Below are positions 9,701-16,102 of a DNA stretch of 64,000 nt, piece by piece (positions within the stretch are counted from its first letter, which is position 1; every line of letters begins with the position of its first letter). The position numbers and the translations under genes were made by a program. The notes beneath the pieces were generated by a model, which saw nothing but the letters and a program-made list of their open reading frames with translations, was not told where the DNA came from and did not search any database. The DNA comes from Microvirga rosea. Lineage in GTDB: Bacteria > Pseudomonadota > Alphaproteobacteria > Rhizobiales > Beijerinckiaceae. Location of the stretch: contig NZ_JAJDOP010000012.1 in NCBI RefSeq assembly GCF_020595095.1, forward strand, positions 1-64,000, written 5' to 3'.

Positions 9701-11095
9701 GCTGCGGTTGGTGATTTGCCCATCGCCGTCAGCGTCAATAGCCAGCACGCCGTTGCCAGCGCCGGCCCAAGCAGTGCGATGCTTGTAGCCATCGCCAGCC
9801 ATATCGAAGAAAGTACTCGACGATGACTTTTGTGTGATCTGAATGCCGTCGCCAGTTAAATCCAGGATAATGGGCCAATTGCGGGCTCCTTCACCTGGAG
9901 AGTTATCTCCGGTATTCTCGGCGCTGTAACTTTGACCATCGTAGCTGCTATAGCCGTAGTTATTTCCATACGCTCCCCCTAACTCGGGCCCGAAACCGTT
10001 GAACGATCCCCTCGTGGTACCATCATAACCGCCGTAGTCGCGAGCTCCTCCAGAGTAATCGCGACCTTGGCCGAAATCCCCTCCCTTACTGTACCCACCG
10101 TCACTGCTTGGAGCCCTGTCACCGTATGAGTCGCCGGGCTCGCCCAGGTTGCCCCTGTCGCGTGGAGAATCATATCCGGTACCAGGTCCCAAATACCCGC
10201 TATCGGGGTCTCTGGCGTAACTATCACCACCCCAAGCACCCGAACTGAAGCCATATCCACCAGAACTGGGGCTGTATCCACTTGGGCTGAAGGAATAGCC
10301 ACCGGGATCGTAACTGTAGCCACTCGGAACACTCGGTGGTGCGATATCTTGCGCTTCCGCCGGGAGGCTGGGCGCTACGCGTTCGGGGCCGTCCAATTTT
10401 AGTCCCTCAGCACGAGCGAGGGCGAGTTGATCGTTGGTAAAAACTGGCGAGTTGTCTAGGCTCCAACTGACAGCATCGGCCGGCAGGCTAGGCATCGCTG
10501 GACCATTGAGATTAAACCCGCCAACCACCGCTCCCCGCGCCGCCGCATTGTTGGCGGCACTGGCAAAGTCGTGTTGATTGGCTAGAACGGCCTCGTGGAC
10601 GCTGCCAGCTTCCAAAACGTCGTTATCGGTCAATCCATGGCGAGCGTCGTTGTAGCTTAGCGGCGACGCCGGAGTAAAAGTTCCGTAGCTAAGACTCGCC
10701 TGCGGCACATATGTGTCAAGCCCATAGTACGTCCCCACTCCAAGGCCGAAGCCAATCGCCGTACCAGCAACCGGAGCGAGTGGCCCTGCCAATGAGAATA
10801 CAGCCGTGCCAAAGGCAAGGCCCACGTTGAATGCTTCTAGCGTGGCCACGCCGATCGCGGCAGAGCGAACGCCTGCTACGGCGCCATAGCTCGCTGCGGC
10901 AGGAAGTGATCCCGTCTGCTGATATCCAGCGATGCCCATGGTAACGCCGGTGGTAATGGCGCCAAACCCTACCGCGGTTCGGCCGAGGGCAGTCCCGACT
11001 TGTCCCACGGCGCCGACAACGGCTGTAGTACTGCCTGGGGCTAGATAACCGCCCATCTCAAAGGATGCAGTGAGGAGCCCCGTGCCGACCATCAT
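701..11095 (-). CDS. Giant multi-repeat calcium-binding-type secreted protein (3464 residues)
   Basis: Counting from the ATG-ATG at 11095, the order is: a Gly/Ala-rich hydrophobic region (about 1-130); a Gly/Ser/Tyr-rich linker (about 260-395); an LDLTGDGIQ module with EF-hand-like DADGDGQIT and DTNQNGRLD loops (about 400-560); some 22 repeats of about 55 residues, nearly all with a DxNGDG-like loop (about 615-1900); six FG-GAP/VCBS-like repeats with ADVNGDGRADIVGF (about 1935-2260); two DUF4214 domains (about 2300-2530); a short RTX-like stretch and a haemolysin-related domain (about 2550-2700); about twelve 38-residue repeats (DDGxKWxxxWD, about 2710-3165); a second LDxDGDGIEL module (about 3175-3365); and a C-terminal tail of the type I secretion class (GADAFVFAQRFGHDTVRGFD). 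The neighbouring transporter supports type I export. A large adhesin or surface matrix protein is the likely role. The start is doubtful: the same frame continues upstream to a better start but crosses a TAG. Confidence 0.85.
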   Translation of the reverse strand: MMVGTGLLTASFEMGGYLAPGSTTAVVGAVGQVGTALGRTAVGFGAITTGVTMGIAGYQQTGSLPAAASYGAVAGVRSAAIGVATLEAFNVGLAFGTAVFSLAGPLAPVAGTAIGFGLGVGTYYGLDTYVPQASLSYGTFTPASPLSYNDARHGLTDNDVLEAGSVHEAVLANQHDFASAANNAAARGAVVGGFNLNGPAMPSLPADAVSWSLDNSPVFTNDQLALARAEGLKLDGPERVAPSLPAEAQDIAPPSVPSGYSYDPGGYSFSPSGYSPSSGGYGFSSGAWGGDSYARDPDSGYLGPGTGYDSPRDRGNLGEPGDSYGDRAPSSDGGYSKGGDFGQGRDYSGGARDYGGYDGTTRGSFNGFGPELGGAYGNNYGYSSYDGQSYSAENTGDNSPGEGARNWPIILDLTGDGIQITQKSSSSTFFDMAGDGYKHRTAWAGAGNGVLAIDADGDGQITNRSEAIFTDWDPTASGDMQALRNVFDTNQNGRLDAGDARWSQFRVMVTNSDGTTSVKTLAELGIESINLIADKTNITLPDGSKILGQATYTRTDGTTGTAADAALSYDLEGYVVQKTVTQNADGSTSIVNKMLNADGTLASAITGLTSADGKTVTLLFDRNGDTVVDDMQSRATVTHADGSKTETLANSTAAGRLTDRTVTETSADKAIVSISRDSNGDTFADQTEFRATQANGTSTIVVSDLSRDGTLIRQATSTVAADGLTRTTDVDVDGNGIADDKEQDATLVNSDDSRVQTISIRNANDTLRNRTIKTISSDGRTQTIQQDLDGDGANDLVQSIVITVTTDGSSTSSNLVQSRDGSLQTSTTATVSADGLVRQTWSDVDGDGDIDLSTSDATVIHADGSRTQTVETHNGDGSLHIKEIVFKGSDGRSRTTQTDSNGDGAFDRVETIAVDTTGASVATVSAYNEDGSLRSKLVSTTSATGLARTDQSDENGDGIFDRTVANVTVLNADGSSTTTQTTTNTDGAVRGKVVTTASANGLSQTTQVDANGDSVFDLSTADVTVLNADGSKVRTLTATNANGSLRSRETTQTSSDRQTTTFSRDTNGDGSADESISSAVQANGSVVETATHLTAGGSLIDKVVATKSANGLSSTIQRDLNGDGIYDLTTAVATVLHADGSRITTATDTHADGSLRGKTVTTVSATGLSRTSQTDANGDGTFDLTTTEVTVLNANGSRTTTRTAVNPDGTVRDKTIGTVSANGFVTTVERDVNGDSITDIITTDVMVLNANGSQVHTITEANADGSLRQRSEVTVSDDKRSSASQIDTDGDGHADKTVVVATLVNGDTVTTIANLDSAGHLTSRTVTTASATGLSQTAQVDVNGDGVVDVTATDVTTLSADGGRTTTHRTLNSDGSLRDQTVASVSATGLVKTTKVDADADGTFETTTTDTTLLNIDGSRTQTVTVTNANGSLRRKDIVTTSDDGETVSVSRDLNGDGKIDRTVTTAIDGNKNLVETRANLSATGTLINKIVETTSATGLDWTQQRDLNGDGAFDRVQARHTVLNVDGSRTTTLTDTAYSGSGGAVAKLKSSVVSTVSGNGLSASYTFDAAGPGYSPNLFKRSATDVTTLNADGSRTETISTFSGSAVLLDRSTTIISGNGLSKTTQLDVDGNGSIERASSKTIAVNGAVTETAELKSLTGSLIQKSVVTTSADGLRVVGQVDTNGDSLFDRLHTTIVNADRSVTDSWENTGTAEASRDKVVTVTSADGLAKTVQVDGDGDGLNDRVTTSIVALNADGSQTTVVSETNDAGQLVSKTTTTTSDDGLTVTSIFDTNGDGTTDRTTTTNKVLNIDGSTTTTVASRYADNSLHKKIITTTTADGRTTTSKIDSDGDGIDDKVVTTTVNADETQSETTQYYSATGALTSSVTRTVSADGQSVARQWSNGVVEKTEYLANQNGSYTWTQATGGFDNAKAAYSGYGSASGGWSSQEIYPREMADVNGDGRADIVGFAHNAINVALGQADGSFAAAIVAGNGFTYGSSWNSDNTYPRKLADVNGDGRADIIGFGSGAVYVALGQSNGTFGTSFIAYNHYGAGNGWSTQDAYPREIADVNGDGRADIVGFASGGVSVSLGQADGTFGTAFVGIYGYGTAGGWTSDNTMPRKLADVNGDGRADIVGFASNGVYVSLGQANGKFGTASLAYSGYGTAGGWTSQDATPRELADINGDGRADIVGFATDGVYVSFGQANGTFSSAVFSSSSYGSNQGWTSNNTVPRKLADVDGDGLADVVGFATNGVYVSLGSGITVSHAISLNGVDTWTSNEGGVVRTITIDLATKKGCLELATRIYGVVLDRQMTDRESETLLKYISNGALDAAKLASDLLASGEFGQRFGPLSNAEFLDRIYQNAFEHSATLSDTHRLLSGLVDGALTRVGAALSLANSAENLTNGDERLAEEKFPGNEAFSLQHETDRALALNLVSKLYGTMLDRDPTVAEASAQAQAIVNGSKTVAQVIATLLSSSEFSTKNGANLSSASFIAAMFLNALGRAPTVQETNHWVSALDGGQISRADLILAIAQTPGDSTGNIVPGSSSDDVLNGTSGRDQLSGGAGVNHITGGANADTIVDGQGTDTIHYARGDGDDVIYASHLVVPSSSGAPDEVVGADRLQFGNLNRADISLQRVNASGSPTGAWDDLRIRVLATGEIITVHDQFRAGVTDGSGTKEWGLNGVVFADGSQLTRAQIEAAASPEAHAETVASDGSRTVIDWDVNAGQSWASIRHEYNALGALIYERTLFDDGTSTSVSHDLAGTQAWLSRQEWSDSQGRMTKLITNNDDGSRTEKLWDPANTQVWTSQVEQFNTTGLRTTKDIVNDDGSRSNQIWDVANAQTWATYTTFVNADGLRTCQSGTNDDGSKWTSYWDVANANNWTTYTDYFNAGGHRTSQNGTYDDGRKWVIFWDVAGAYNWSTYTDTMNAAGQRTNQSGTYDDGRKWSMYWDVTGSNNWSTYTDYFDAAGRWTSQSGTYDNGTQWTNYYDPAGAYNWSSYTDYINASGQRTSQSGTYDDGRKWVMFWDPTGAYNWSTYTDYYDASGNRTSQQGTYDSGGSWSYFWDYTSANTLYQRLIIYDGAARPTLQQDNLDSGATIEYGWDYGATNWTSYQKNYNGSGTLMDQTFYLDSGGRSYEWWDIYMNSTIYYQYQHYNAYGYLDAMSTQYDNGTWAYYVAPITVDLDGDGIELLDGRTSGVTFDWDGDGKREKTAWASAKDGFLVIDLAADGSAGADGVIDQKKEIAFTNWAQWTSSDLEALRQAFDSNGDGVLDAKDERWGEFRIWQDKNQNGISEAGELRTLDQWGIKSIDLQADSSTPQNFPDGSMISGTAAITWADGRTTLAGDTALSFTPEALETKTLGGAAPGIISGTGNPEELIATQGADAFVFAQRFGHDTVRGFDAGATGDLIVFNKETFANADDVFGAAQQIGEDVVITKDDENTVTLKNVLLSSLSKDDFRFMA
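1640..2960 (-). repeat. About twelve coding tandem repeats of ~114 bp in the giant gene
   Basis: Each unit encodes about 38 residues of the form GTYDDGRKWxxxWDxxGAYNWSTYTDYxNAxGxRTSQ. They resemble YD/toast-rack type beta repeats without being a clear match. Units in the middle are most alike and the ends are diverged, suggesting expansion by internal duplication. Confidence 0.75.
4310..5290 (-). repeat. Six coding FG-GAP/VCBS-like repeats of ~165 bp in the giant gene
   Basis: Six copies of (M/L/I)ADVNGDGRADIVGF followed by VxVSLGQANGTF recur at a spacing of about 55 residues. This is the calcium-binding loop and strand pattern of FG-GAP/VCBS beta-propeller blades, and six copies fit most of one propeller. 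Confidence 0.8.
5400..9260 (-). repeat. About 22 coding repeats of ~165 bp with DxNGDG loops in the giant gene
   Basis: The recurring unit is VTVLNADGSRTxT, then N(A/T)DGSLRxK, then SANGLSxTTQ, then DxNGDGxxD. I counted 22 Asp-rich loops plus one degenerate unit. Period is about 55 residues and each unit offers a potential calcium site. Confidence 0.75.
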
Positions 11096-11260
11096 GCCGG
11101 CATATGTGTCGGTGATGACACCGCCAAAGGCGTAGCCTACCGCGCCCTAGCCCGGCGATTGCAGCGGACCATCAAGACCGAAGGTACTATGGCCAAAGTT
11201 GTCAACCGCAAAAGAACCACTTCCTGACCAAGACTGCGTGAAAGACGATGAATCCGACAT
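11096..11260 (-). pseudogene. Upstream leader of the giant gene interrupted by in-frame TAG
   Basis: An ATG at 11260 with an AGGA ribosome site 8-11 bases upstream opens the same frame as the giant gene. It encodes a Ser/Phe/Gly-rich leader (MSDSSSFTQSWSGSGSF), then meets TAG at 11149-11147 (codon 38). After it the frame runs on without break (GAVGYAFGGVITDTYAG) into the ATG-ATG at 11095, which has no clear ribosome site of its own. The leader therefore looks like the true N-terminus, separated by one nonsense codon or a sequencing error. Confidence 0.65.
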
Positions 11261-11350
11261 GTTCAATCCTGCGTTTGCAGCCTAAGGAGATAGATTGGCG
11301 GGGAAAGAAACTGATCGTGGTAGCTACTTGACCTTACTGGGCAAAATCCA

Positions 11351-11881
11351 TTAATACTTTCGGTAACTATAGATTTTCACATAGCCTATTTCGCATAATA
11401 TACCGATTACGATAATAAATGTGATAGCGCATAGAAGAACCGGCAATATTAACTTTATTAACTGGCGTGCAACGTCTTGGCCACTGTTGAGAAAAACACC
11501 GTTAATTTCCCCTATAAACGATAGACGAAGTAACACTAATACTATTAGCAGAAGAGGCATAGTAACGAGATTTCGCCGAAGACCTGGCAGCGCCCTCATC
11601 TCAGGCATATGAGGGAGGATTGTAGGCAATCCGGCGATAGCTTGGGCGAGCGCTCCGATCAGCGCCAATACAACGAATTGTTGATGGTAAACTGTCAGCC
11701 CGTGCGCAAACGAGCGCTCCCATGGCAGTAAAGAATATGGGTAGAACCATTCGATCAGACCTTGCGGCATAAGTAAGTGCTGCGGGCCGCGCGCCAGCGC
11801 ATAAATTGCCAGTCCAGTGAATATAAAGAACGGAAGACCAAACATCTTGCCGTTAAACTGAAGGCGCTCTTCATATGTCAT
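11351..11881 (-). CDS. Unknown integral membrane protein, lower-GC gene
   Basis: A 176-residue protein with about four hydrophobic segments: LPFFIFTGLAIYALA, FVVLALIGALAQAIAGL, TMPLLLIVLVLLRLSFI and LILPVLLCAITFIIVIGIL. The tail is short and basic-aromatic (YSYRKY). The gene is visibly more AT-rich than its neighbours, which with the IS element next door suggests acquired DNA. No family was recognised. It is transcribed in the same direction as the giant secreted protein but is separated from its start by 90 bases. Confidence 0.6.
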   Translation of the reverse strand: MTYEERLQFNGKMFGLPFFIFTGLAIYALARGPQHLLMPQGLIEWFYPYSLLPWERSFAHGLTVYHQQFVVLALIGALAQAIAGLPTILPHMPEMRALPGLRRNLVTMPLLLIVLVLLRLSFIGEINGVFLNSGQDVARQLIKLILPVLLCAITFIIVIGILCEIGYVKIYSYRKY

Positions 11882-12216
11882 AGCAAGCTGCCCAGCGACA
11901 CTTGGTGTGCGCGTCCATACACTACATTATTTGAAGTCGTTGAGACTTAGCAATGGCATTAAGCATCCAACTTAAGAATCAATTCAGTAAAACTGAACAG
12001 TGAAATAGACATCACATTCAACAAACGCACAATGTATCATTATATGTCGTTATGTGAGTATGCCGAAACAGATTGTGTGCTGGCGGCAATGGCTCTTGCG
12101 CTCAGATCAGGCTTGGATACCCAGCATGCCTAAATCTAAACTGAGCGCTCCGGCCGTTATCACAAGCGTGAACTAACTCGGCTCGACCATCCCCTTCGTA
12201 TACCTTGCCCTTTCTA
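11882..12216. other. AT-rich intergenic stretch before the IS element
   Basis: About 335 bases with no supported gene. It should contain the promoter of the membrane protein gene and borders the left end of the IS5-family element. I see no RNA gene or clear operator. Confidence 0.5.
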
Positions 12217-13058
12217 CGGCCTGTTAAGTCTTGAGCCAGTCGATTGCTGCGGCAAGGCAGAGCACACCCATGAAGGATGAGGCGGTCTTCTCGTAGCGGG
12301 TTGCAACAGCCCGCAACTCCTTCAACCTCGCCCAGAGCCGCTCGACAACATTGCGATTGTTATAAATCCAGTCCGGACAGGCAAGCGGCACCTCATTGGA
12401 CTTGGCCGGGACGGCCGGCTTGGCACTGATGCTCCGGATGTGTTCGCGGAAGCTGTGACTGGAGTAGCCGCGATCCGCCACAACTCAGCTCGGCACGTCC
12501 GGCAGGCTGGTGCGAAGCGGAATGGCTACAGGCAGCTTGTGCGCCTGACCGGGCGCGAGCCGAACGCGATGACGCGCCCGAGAGCGTCGGCGATCACGCA
12601 AGCCTTGGTGCCATAGCCACCACGAGAGCGGCCAAGTCTTCACGATCGTCTCGTTGAGCTTGAGAGCCCCTTTTCGGCGCGCCCCGGCGGCCTGCTGATG
12701 CGCCCGCGCACTGGTGCCGTCGAGGAACGCCGTTCCAAGCTGGATGCCGCGCTCTTGCACCAAGTTGAGCAGGCGCTTCCAGACACCCAGGCACGCCCAG
12801 CGGATGAAGGTCTGAGCGGCCCGCCACCAGGGTCCCAGTTCACCGGGCACAGAGCGTTACTTGGCGCCATTCTGATGCCGCCAGAGAATCGCCTCCATCG
12901 TGCGACGCAGATCGTGCGGTGGGGTCTTGCCCTTCGGACGGCACTGTTCCACCAAAGGCTCCAGCATCGCCCATTGTGCGTCCGTCAGCATTGCTCCTCG
13001 TCAAATCAGGAAGAGAAAAACGCCTCCAAGTGCAAAGGGTTCAAGTCATAACAGGCCG
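12217..13058 (-). mobile_element. Degenerate IS5-family (IS427-like) insertion sequence
   Basis: An 842-base element bounded by imperfect inverted repeats. The left end CGGCCTGTTAAGTCTTGA and the reverse complement of the right end CGGCCTGTTATGACTTGA differ at two positions. Both ends are flanked by TA (12215-12216 and 13059-13060), the dinucleotide duplicated by many IS427-group elements. Length and the internal transposase fit the group. Confidence 0.8.
12224..12991 (-). pseudogene. Broken IS5-family transposase
   Basis: Translation from ATG at 12991 begins MLTDAQWAMLEPLVEQC and the C-terminal part retains VVADRGYSSHSFREH and WIYNNRNVVERLWARLKE, the DDE-transposase signatures of IS427-type elements. 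The frame is broken by TAA at codon 45 (a Trp in the family), by a pair of compensating frameshifts around 12560-12680, and by TGA at 12487-12485 (also normally Trp, SWVVADRG). It cannot make an intact transposase. Confidence 0.85.
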
Positions 13059-13281
13059 TAGCGACCATATAGAGATAAAGTGGCAGTTTACGTATAGAAG
13101 AAAGCTTTTTCCAAGAGCGAGCCATCATTAGTAGAACTTTTGCTGGATCTTAAGCGTGCGTAACGCTTTGGAACCTGACTCGAAAAGATGGGCTTGGTTT
13201 CAGGTGATTACGAGCCCTCCAGTCCGCATTCGAATATGGGAAGTGAAGTGTCGTTGAAGTGATAGGCATCGGATTAAGTCA

Positions 13282-14391
13282 TTATTGCCGGTTGCGCGGC
13301 CGATGGATTGGAGGACGCCGCACCTCACGCTGCTGCTCCTGGCGTTGCGCTTCCAGCTTCTGAGCCTGGGCGTCCTGGGTCTGATCCGTCCTCCCCTCGG
13401 TCTCCGGCTTCTGCACCAGCTCGGGCCGATCCGTTTGCTTCTGTGATGTCACCTCAACGCGCCACACGCCGCGCTCCATCGGCCTCTCCTCGCGGTGCGT
13501 GACTTCGCCTGTTTTCTCATCGCGAACCGGAACCGGCTTCGTCACGCGCTCAATACCGCGATATTGGGCCGTGATGGTGTCGCCCGGCTTCGCGTCGGCT
13601 CCCTTGAGATCTTTGGCAACCTGCACGCTCCAGATGCGATGTTCGCTGCCATCCTTGAGACGAATATCGACATATGGCGATACATCGTTCTTCGGGTCGT
13701 CTTGATAGCGTCCCTCGCCGACGCGCAGCAATGTGCCCACGAGCGGCGGGCACTCGGCCGGCTCTGCTGGTGGGATCGTCGGTCTGGCTTTCGCATCCTG
13801 CGCCTTCTCGGCCTTCTGGTCCGGCCGGTCCTGCTCGGACTTGGCTTTCACAATCTCCGCCGTCTCGGCCTTGCCAAGCCTCTCCCGCTCGGCGGCAATT
13901 CGCTCTTGCAGCTCCGGATTGAGGATCTCGAAGCCGTGTTCCGCCGCGAGACCGACCACCAGGCTCTTGTACGCCTCGCCGCCTTTCACGCTCAGTCCGT
14001 CCCACTTCTCGGACGAAACCTGCAGTGCGGCCCGAACAGTCTCCCGGTCCTGATACTGATGAATGCGAACCTGCGCGCCTGTGTCCACGAACGCCAGCTT
14101 CGGACCGGCTGCCGTGTCGCGGAAGTAATGAACCTCTTCGCCTTTGACCTCGTGACGGAACGGCCCGACATCCTCACGCTTCGGCGCGACGAAGCGATCA
14201 CCCGCGACCTGCGGTCGGCGCTCCTCGTAGATCTTCCGCTTGTCGGCAACCGCTTTCTCCAGATCCGACATAGCCGCCCGTGCGAGATCCGTCATTTCCG
14301 GCCGCTGCTCCATCGGGGTTGCCTGCACCATGGCGGCGATATCCACCTTCATGCTTTCAAGCGTGCTTTCCAACTGCTCGATCCGCGGCAT
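13282..14391 (-). CDS. LPD7-type plasmid/ICE-associated protein
   Basis: A 369-residue protein if started at the ATG at 14391, which has a strong AGGAG site eight bases upstream (MPRIEQLESTLESMKVDIAAMV). The frame is open further upstream, but that part has no good start. Residues around 95-180 (YFRDTAAGPKLAFVDTGAQVRI, then RDRETVRAALQVSSEKWDGL) match the large polyvalent protein-associated LPD7 pattern found in conjugative-element proteins. A charged linker and a beta-rich region follow, with a Gln/Arg-rich tail. The neighbours (IS, WGR, DUF2958, ArdC remnant) agree with a plasmid-derived origin. Its exact function is unknown. Confidence 0.65.
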   Translation of the reverse strand: MPRIEQLESTLESMKVDIAAMVQATPMEQRPEMTDLARAAMSDLEKAVADKRKIYEERRPQVAGDRFVAPKREDVGPFRHEVKGEEVHYFRDTAAGPKLAFVDTGAQVRIHQYQDRETVRAALQVSSEKWDGLSVKGGEAYKSLVVGLAAEHGFEILNPELQERIAAERERLGKAETAEIVKAKSEQDRPDQKAEKAQDAKARPTIPPAEPAECPPLVGTLLRVGEGRYQDDPKNDVSPYVDIRLKDGSEHRIWSVQVAKDLKGADAKPGDTITAQYRGIERVTKPVPVRDEKTGEVTHREERPMERGVWRVEVTSQKQTDRPELVQKPETEGRTDQTQDAQAQKLEAQRQEQQREVRRPPIHRPRNRQ

Positions 14392-14658
14392 GGTGCGTTC
14401 TCCTGTAGCGGGCTCTTGTGAATTCGTCTGGTGCCGTTGCTCTGCCAGCGTGGCGGCGGTTTGCGTGCGGTGGCGGAACGCGATCACCCTCCCCTCGGCG
14501 TCCGCCATGGGGTGAAGAGGCTGCGCCTGAACCGCAAGGTTGTGGCTCAGGGTGACATAAGACTCGGGGTTCGTTCGCGACGGAACCACCTCGGACAGCC
14601 GAATGATGTCCTGTCCGAAGCCCTGGCCGACTACATTGCAAAGAGGCCTTAGGCCGGT

Positions 14659-14712
14659 TCTGTGAATGAGATTGTGCTGACTCGATGCGATCCAGCCTGC
14701 AACATGAAAAGG
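14659..14712 (+). repeat. Copy 1 of a 54-bp direct repeat (duplicated WGR gene start)
   Basis: This matches 15450-15503 at 51 of 54 positions, beginning TCTGTGAATGAGATTGTGCT and ending at CATGAAAAGG. Here the following sequence is unrelated, so only the first codons of the WGR gene are present. The two copies flank the DUF2628 gene. Confidence 0.85.
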
Positions 14713-14922
14713 CTCGCGGAGCCGACCGGCTGCAGTCAAGGCGAAAGGTGTAGCAGAGGTGCACCCGGTGGGATGCGCGCGTCAGCCCCGAGCAATGGTT
14801 GAGGTCCGCAAGATCGCATTGGAGCGTCGGTGCAGGCCCATTGATCTCGTGACCAAAGCCCTTGATGATTTTCTGCGTGAGGTCAGGGGCCGGTTTTAGG
14901 TTGACATACGGGATAGGTTTGC

Positions 14923-15441
14923 ATGGAGAATGTAACTTCGGTCGTGCCACAGGTCCGGCAATCAGAGGACCATTATGCGCCCTTTCTCGCCTATGTCGGC
15001 GATAAGGGACAGTATTATCTCCATACACTCCTCAAGATGGAAGCCGCTGACCCGACCTTGAAACGTCTCGTTGCAACCTGGTGCTGGCCAGCCTTGCTCA
15101 TAACTTGGCCATGGCTGTTTTATCGCAAGCTCTATCTGGTTGCGATCCTTACGTCTGGCCTGCCCCTCGCCCTTGATGTCTTAATCCGCAAAATGGGGTG
15201 GGGCGCGGGTCTGGTGGATTGGCTTCCATCCGTAGCCGGAGTCTGCTTCGCCATCCTCGGTAGGCAGCTCTATATCAAACACGCGCTCCGCAAGATCGGC
15301 AAGTTGCGAACCATCTCCACATCCGAGGCCGAGCTGATAGAGCGGGCGCGGCAAGCTGGCGGCGTCAACTTAACAGCTGCTATTTGGGCTCCGTTCGCGC
15401 TGGCTGTCGCCTATTTCCTCGCGTTGCGCTGGATCCCCTGA
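14923..15441 (+). CDS. DUF2628-family membrane protein
   Basis: A 172-residue protein with a polar N-terminus and three to four hydrophobic segments (ATWCWPALLITWPWLFY, LVAILTSGLPLALDVL, LPSVAGVCFAILGRQLY, AAIWAPFALAVAYFLAL). The pattern of a soluble N-terminal part, aromatic-rich helices and a cytosolic SEAELIERARQAGG loop fits DUF2628 proteins of unknown function. The gene lies precisely between two copies of a 54-bp direct repeat, so it may have been inserted or retained during a local duplication. Confidence 0.6.
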   Translation: MENVTSVVPQVRQSEDHYAPFLAYVGDKGQYYLHTLLKMEAADPTLKRLVATWCWPALLITWPWLFYRKLYLVAILTSGLPLALDVLIRKMGWGAGLVDWLPSVAGVCFAILGRQLYIKHALRKIGKLRTISTSEAELIERARQAGGVNLTAAIWAPFALAVAYFLALRWIP

Positions 15442-15449
15442 GCCGCTTG

Positions 15450-15503
15450 TCTGTGAATGAGATTGTGCTGACCCGATGCGATCCAGGCCGCAACATGAAA
15501 AGG
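15450..15503 (+). repeat. Copy 2 of the 54-bp direct repeat
   Basis: This is the functional copy: it covers the start of the WGR-domain gene and continues into its conserved YALRVEADLFGG sequence. Three mismatches separate it from 14659-14712. Confidence 0.85.
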
Positions 15504-15695
15504 TTCTATGCGCTGCGCGTGGAAGCCGACCTATTCGGCGGCGTCGTGCTGGTGCGGGAATGGGGCCGGACCGGCGGCGCCAGCCGCGTTTTGCGGCAGC
15601 ATTTCGCGCAAGCGGAAGCGACCGATAAAACCTGCGCCGCCCTGCGGCGCAAGAAGCTCCGGCGAGGCTACACGCCTTCCGGATCTCCCCTATGA
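15453..15695 (+). CDS. Small WGR-domain protein
   Basis: The frame from GTG at 15453 encodes about 80 residues: VNEIVLTRCDPGRNMKRFYA, then LFGGVVLVREWGRTG and a C-terminal KKLRRGY. This is a stand-alone WGR domain with its name-giving motif and typical length. WGR modules bind nucleic acid in PARPs and occur singly on alphaproteobacterial plasmids. The start is uncertain, because an internal ATG at 15495 would truncate the first strand. It is convergent with vapC, with eight bases between the stop codons. Confidence 0.65.
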   Translation: MNEIVLTRCDPGRNMKRFYALRVEADLFGGVVLVREWGRTGGASRVLRQHFAQAEATDKTCAALRRKKLRRGYTPSGSPL

Positions 15696-15703
15696 CCACG
15701 GCT

Positions 15704-16102
15704 CTAGGCCAAGTCGGTTTTGGCGAAGTCGTTGCCTTTGTAGAGCAACGGAACGCGGTAGGCTTTCGCACACGCATAGGAAAACACGTCGGCCAAATTG
15801 AGCTTCGCGCCGTGGCCGGTTCCCTTGCCGTACTGCGCATAGGCGCGCGTGGCCTTGTTGCCGATCTCCGGCGTGATGCTGATGGTTTGTGCCTTCAAGA
15901 CTGCCAGAAGCTCAGAAACGATTTCCTGAGACGCAGGAATCGTAACCCCCTTGATAGTGGCAAACCTGACAACGGCTTCGGTCACGGAAACCGGCGACGT
16001 GATGAGGTTGGTTTTCGCCTCGTCGATCCTGCGTGCCAAGTCGGTGGCTTCTGGCTCGCCCGCAAGCAGGGCGATAATGGCGGACGTTTCAAGATACATC
16101 AT
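15704..16102 (-). CDS. vapC: VapC-type PIN-domain toxin
   Basis: A 132-residue PIN protein, usual VapC length. It begins MMYLETSAIIALLAGEPEA; in most VapC proteins this position reads MxxxDxSA, so the first acidic residue here is Glu (E5) rather than Asp. Later acidic positions are present (SVTEAV, and HGAKLNLADVFSYACAKA with the family LxxxDxxxYA pattern). VapC toxins are magnesium-dependent RNases that cut tRNA or rRNA. It overlaps the end of the antitoxin gene by four bases (ATGA), as is standard. Confidence 0.85.
   Translation of the reverse strand: MMYLETSAIIALLAGEPEATDLARRIDEAKTNLITSPVSVTEAVVRFATIKGVTIPASQEIVSELLAVLKAQTISITPEIGNKATRAYAQYGKGTGHGAKLNLADVFSYACAKAYRVPLLYKGNDFAKTDLA

Noticed and set aside
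13282..14739. The longer 485-codon version of the LPD7 gene.
   Set aside because: The first 116 codons lack a good start, overlap the duplicated WGR repeat, and a strong ribosome site precedes ATG 14391.
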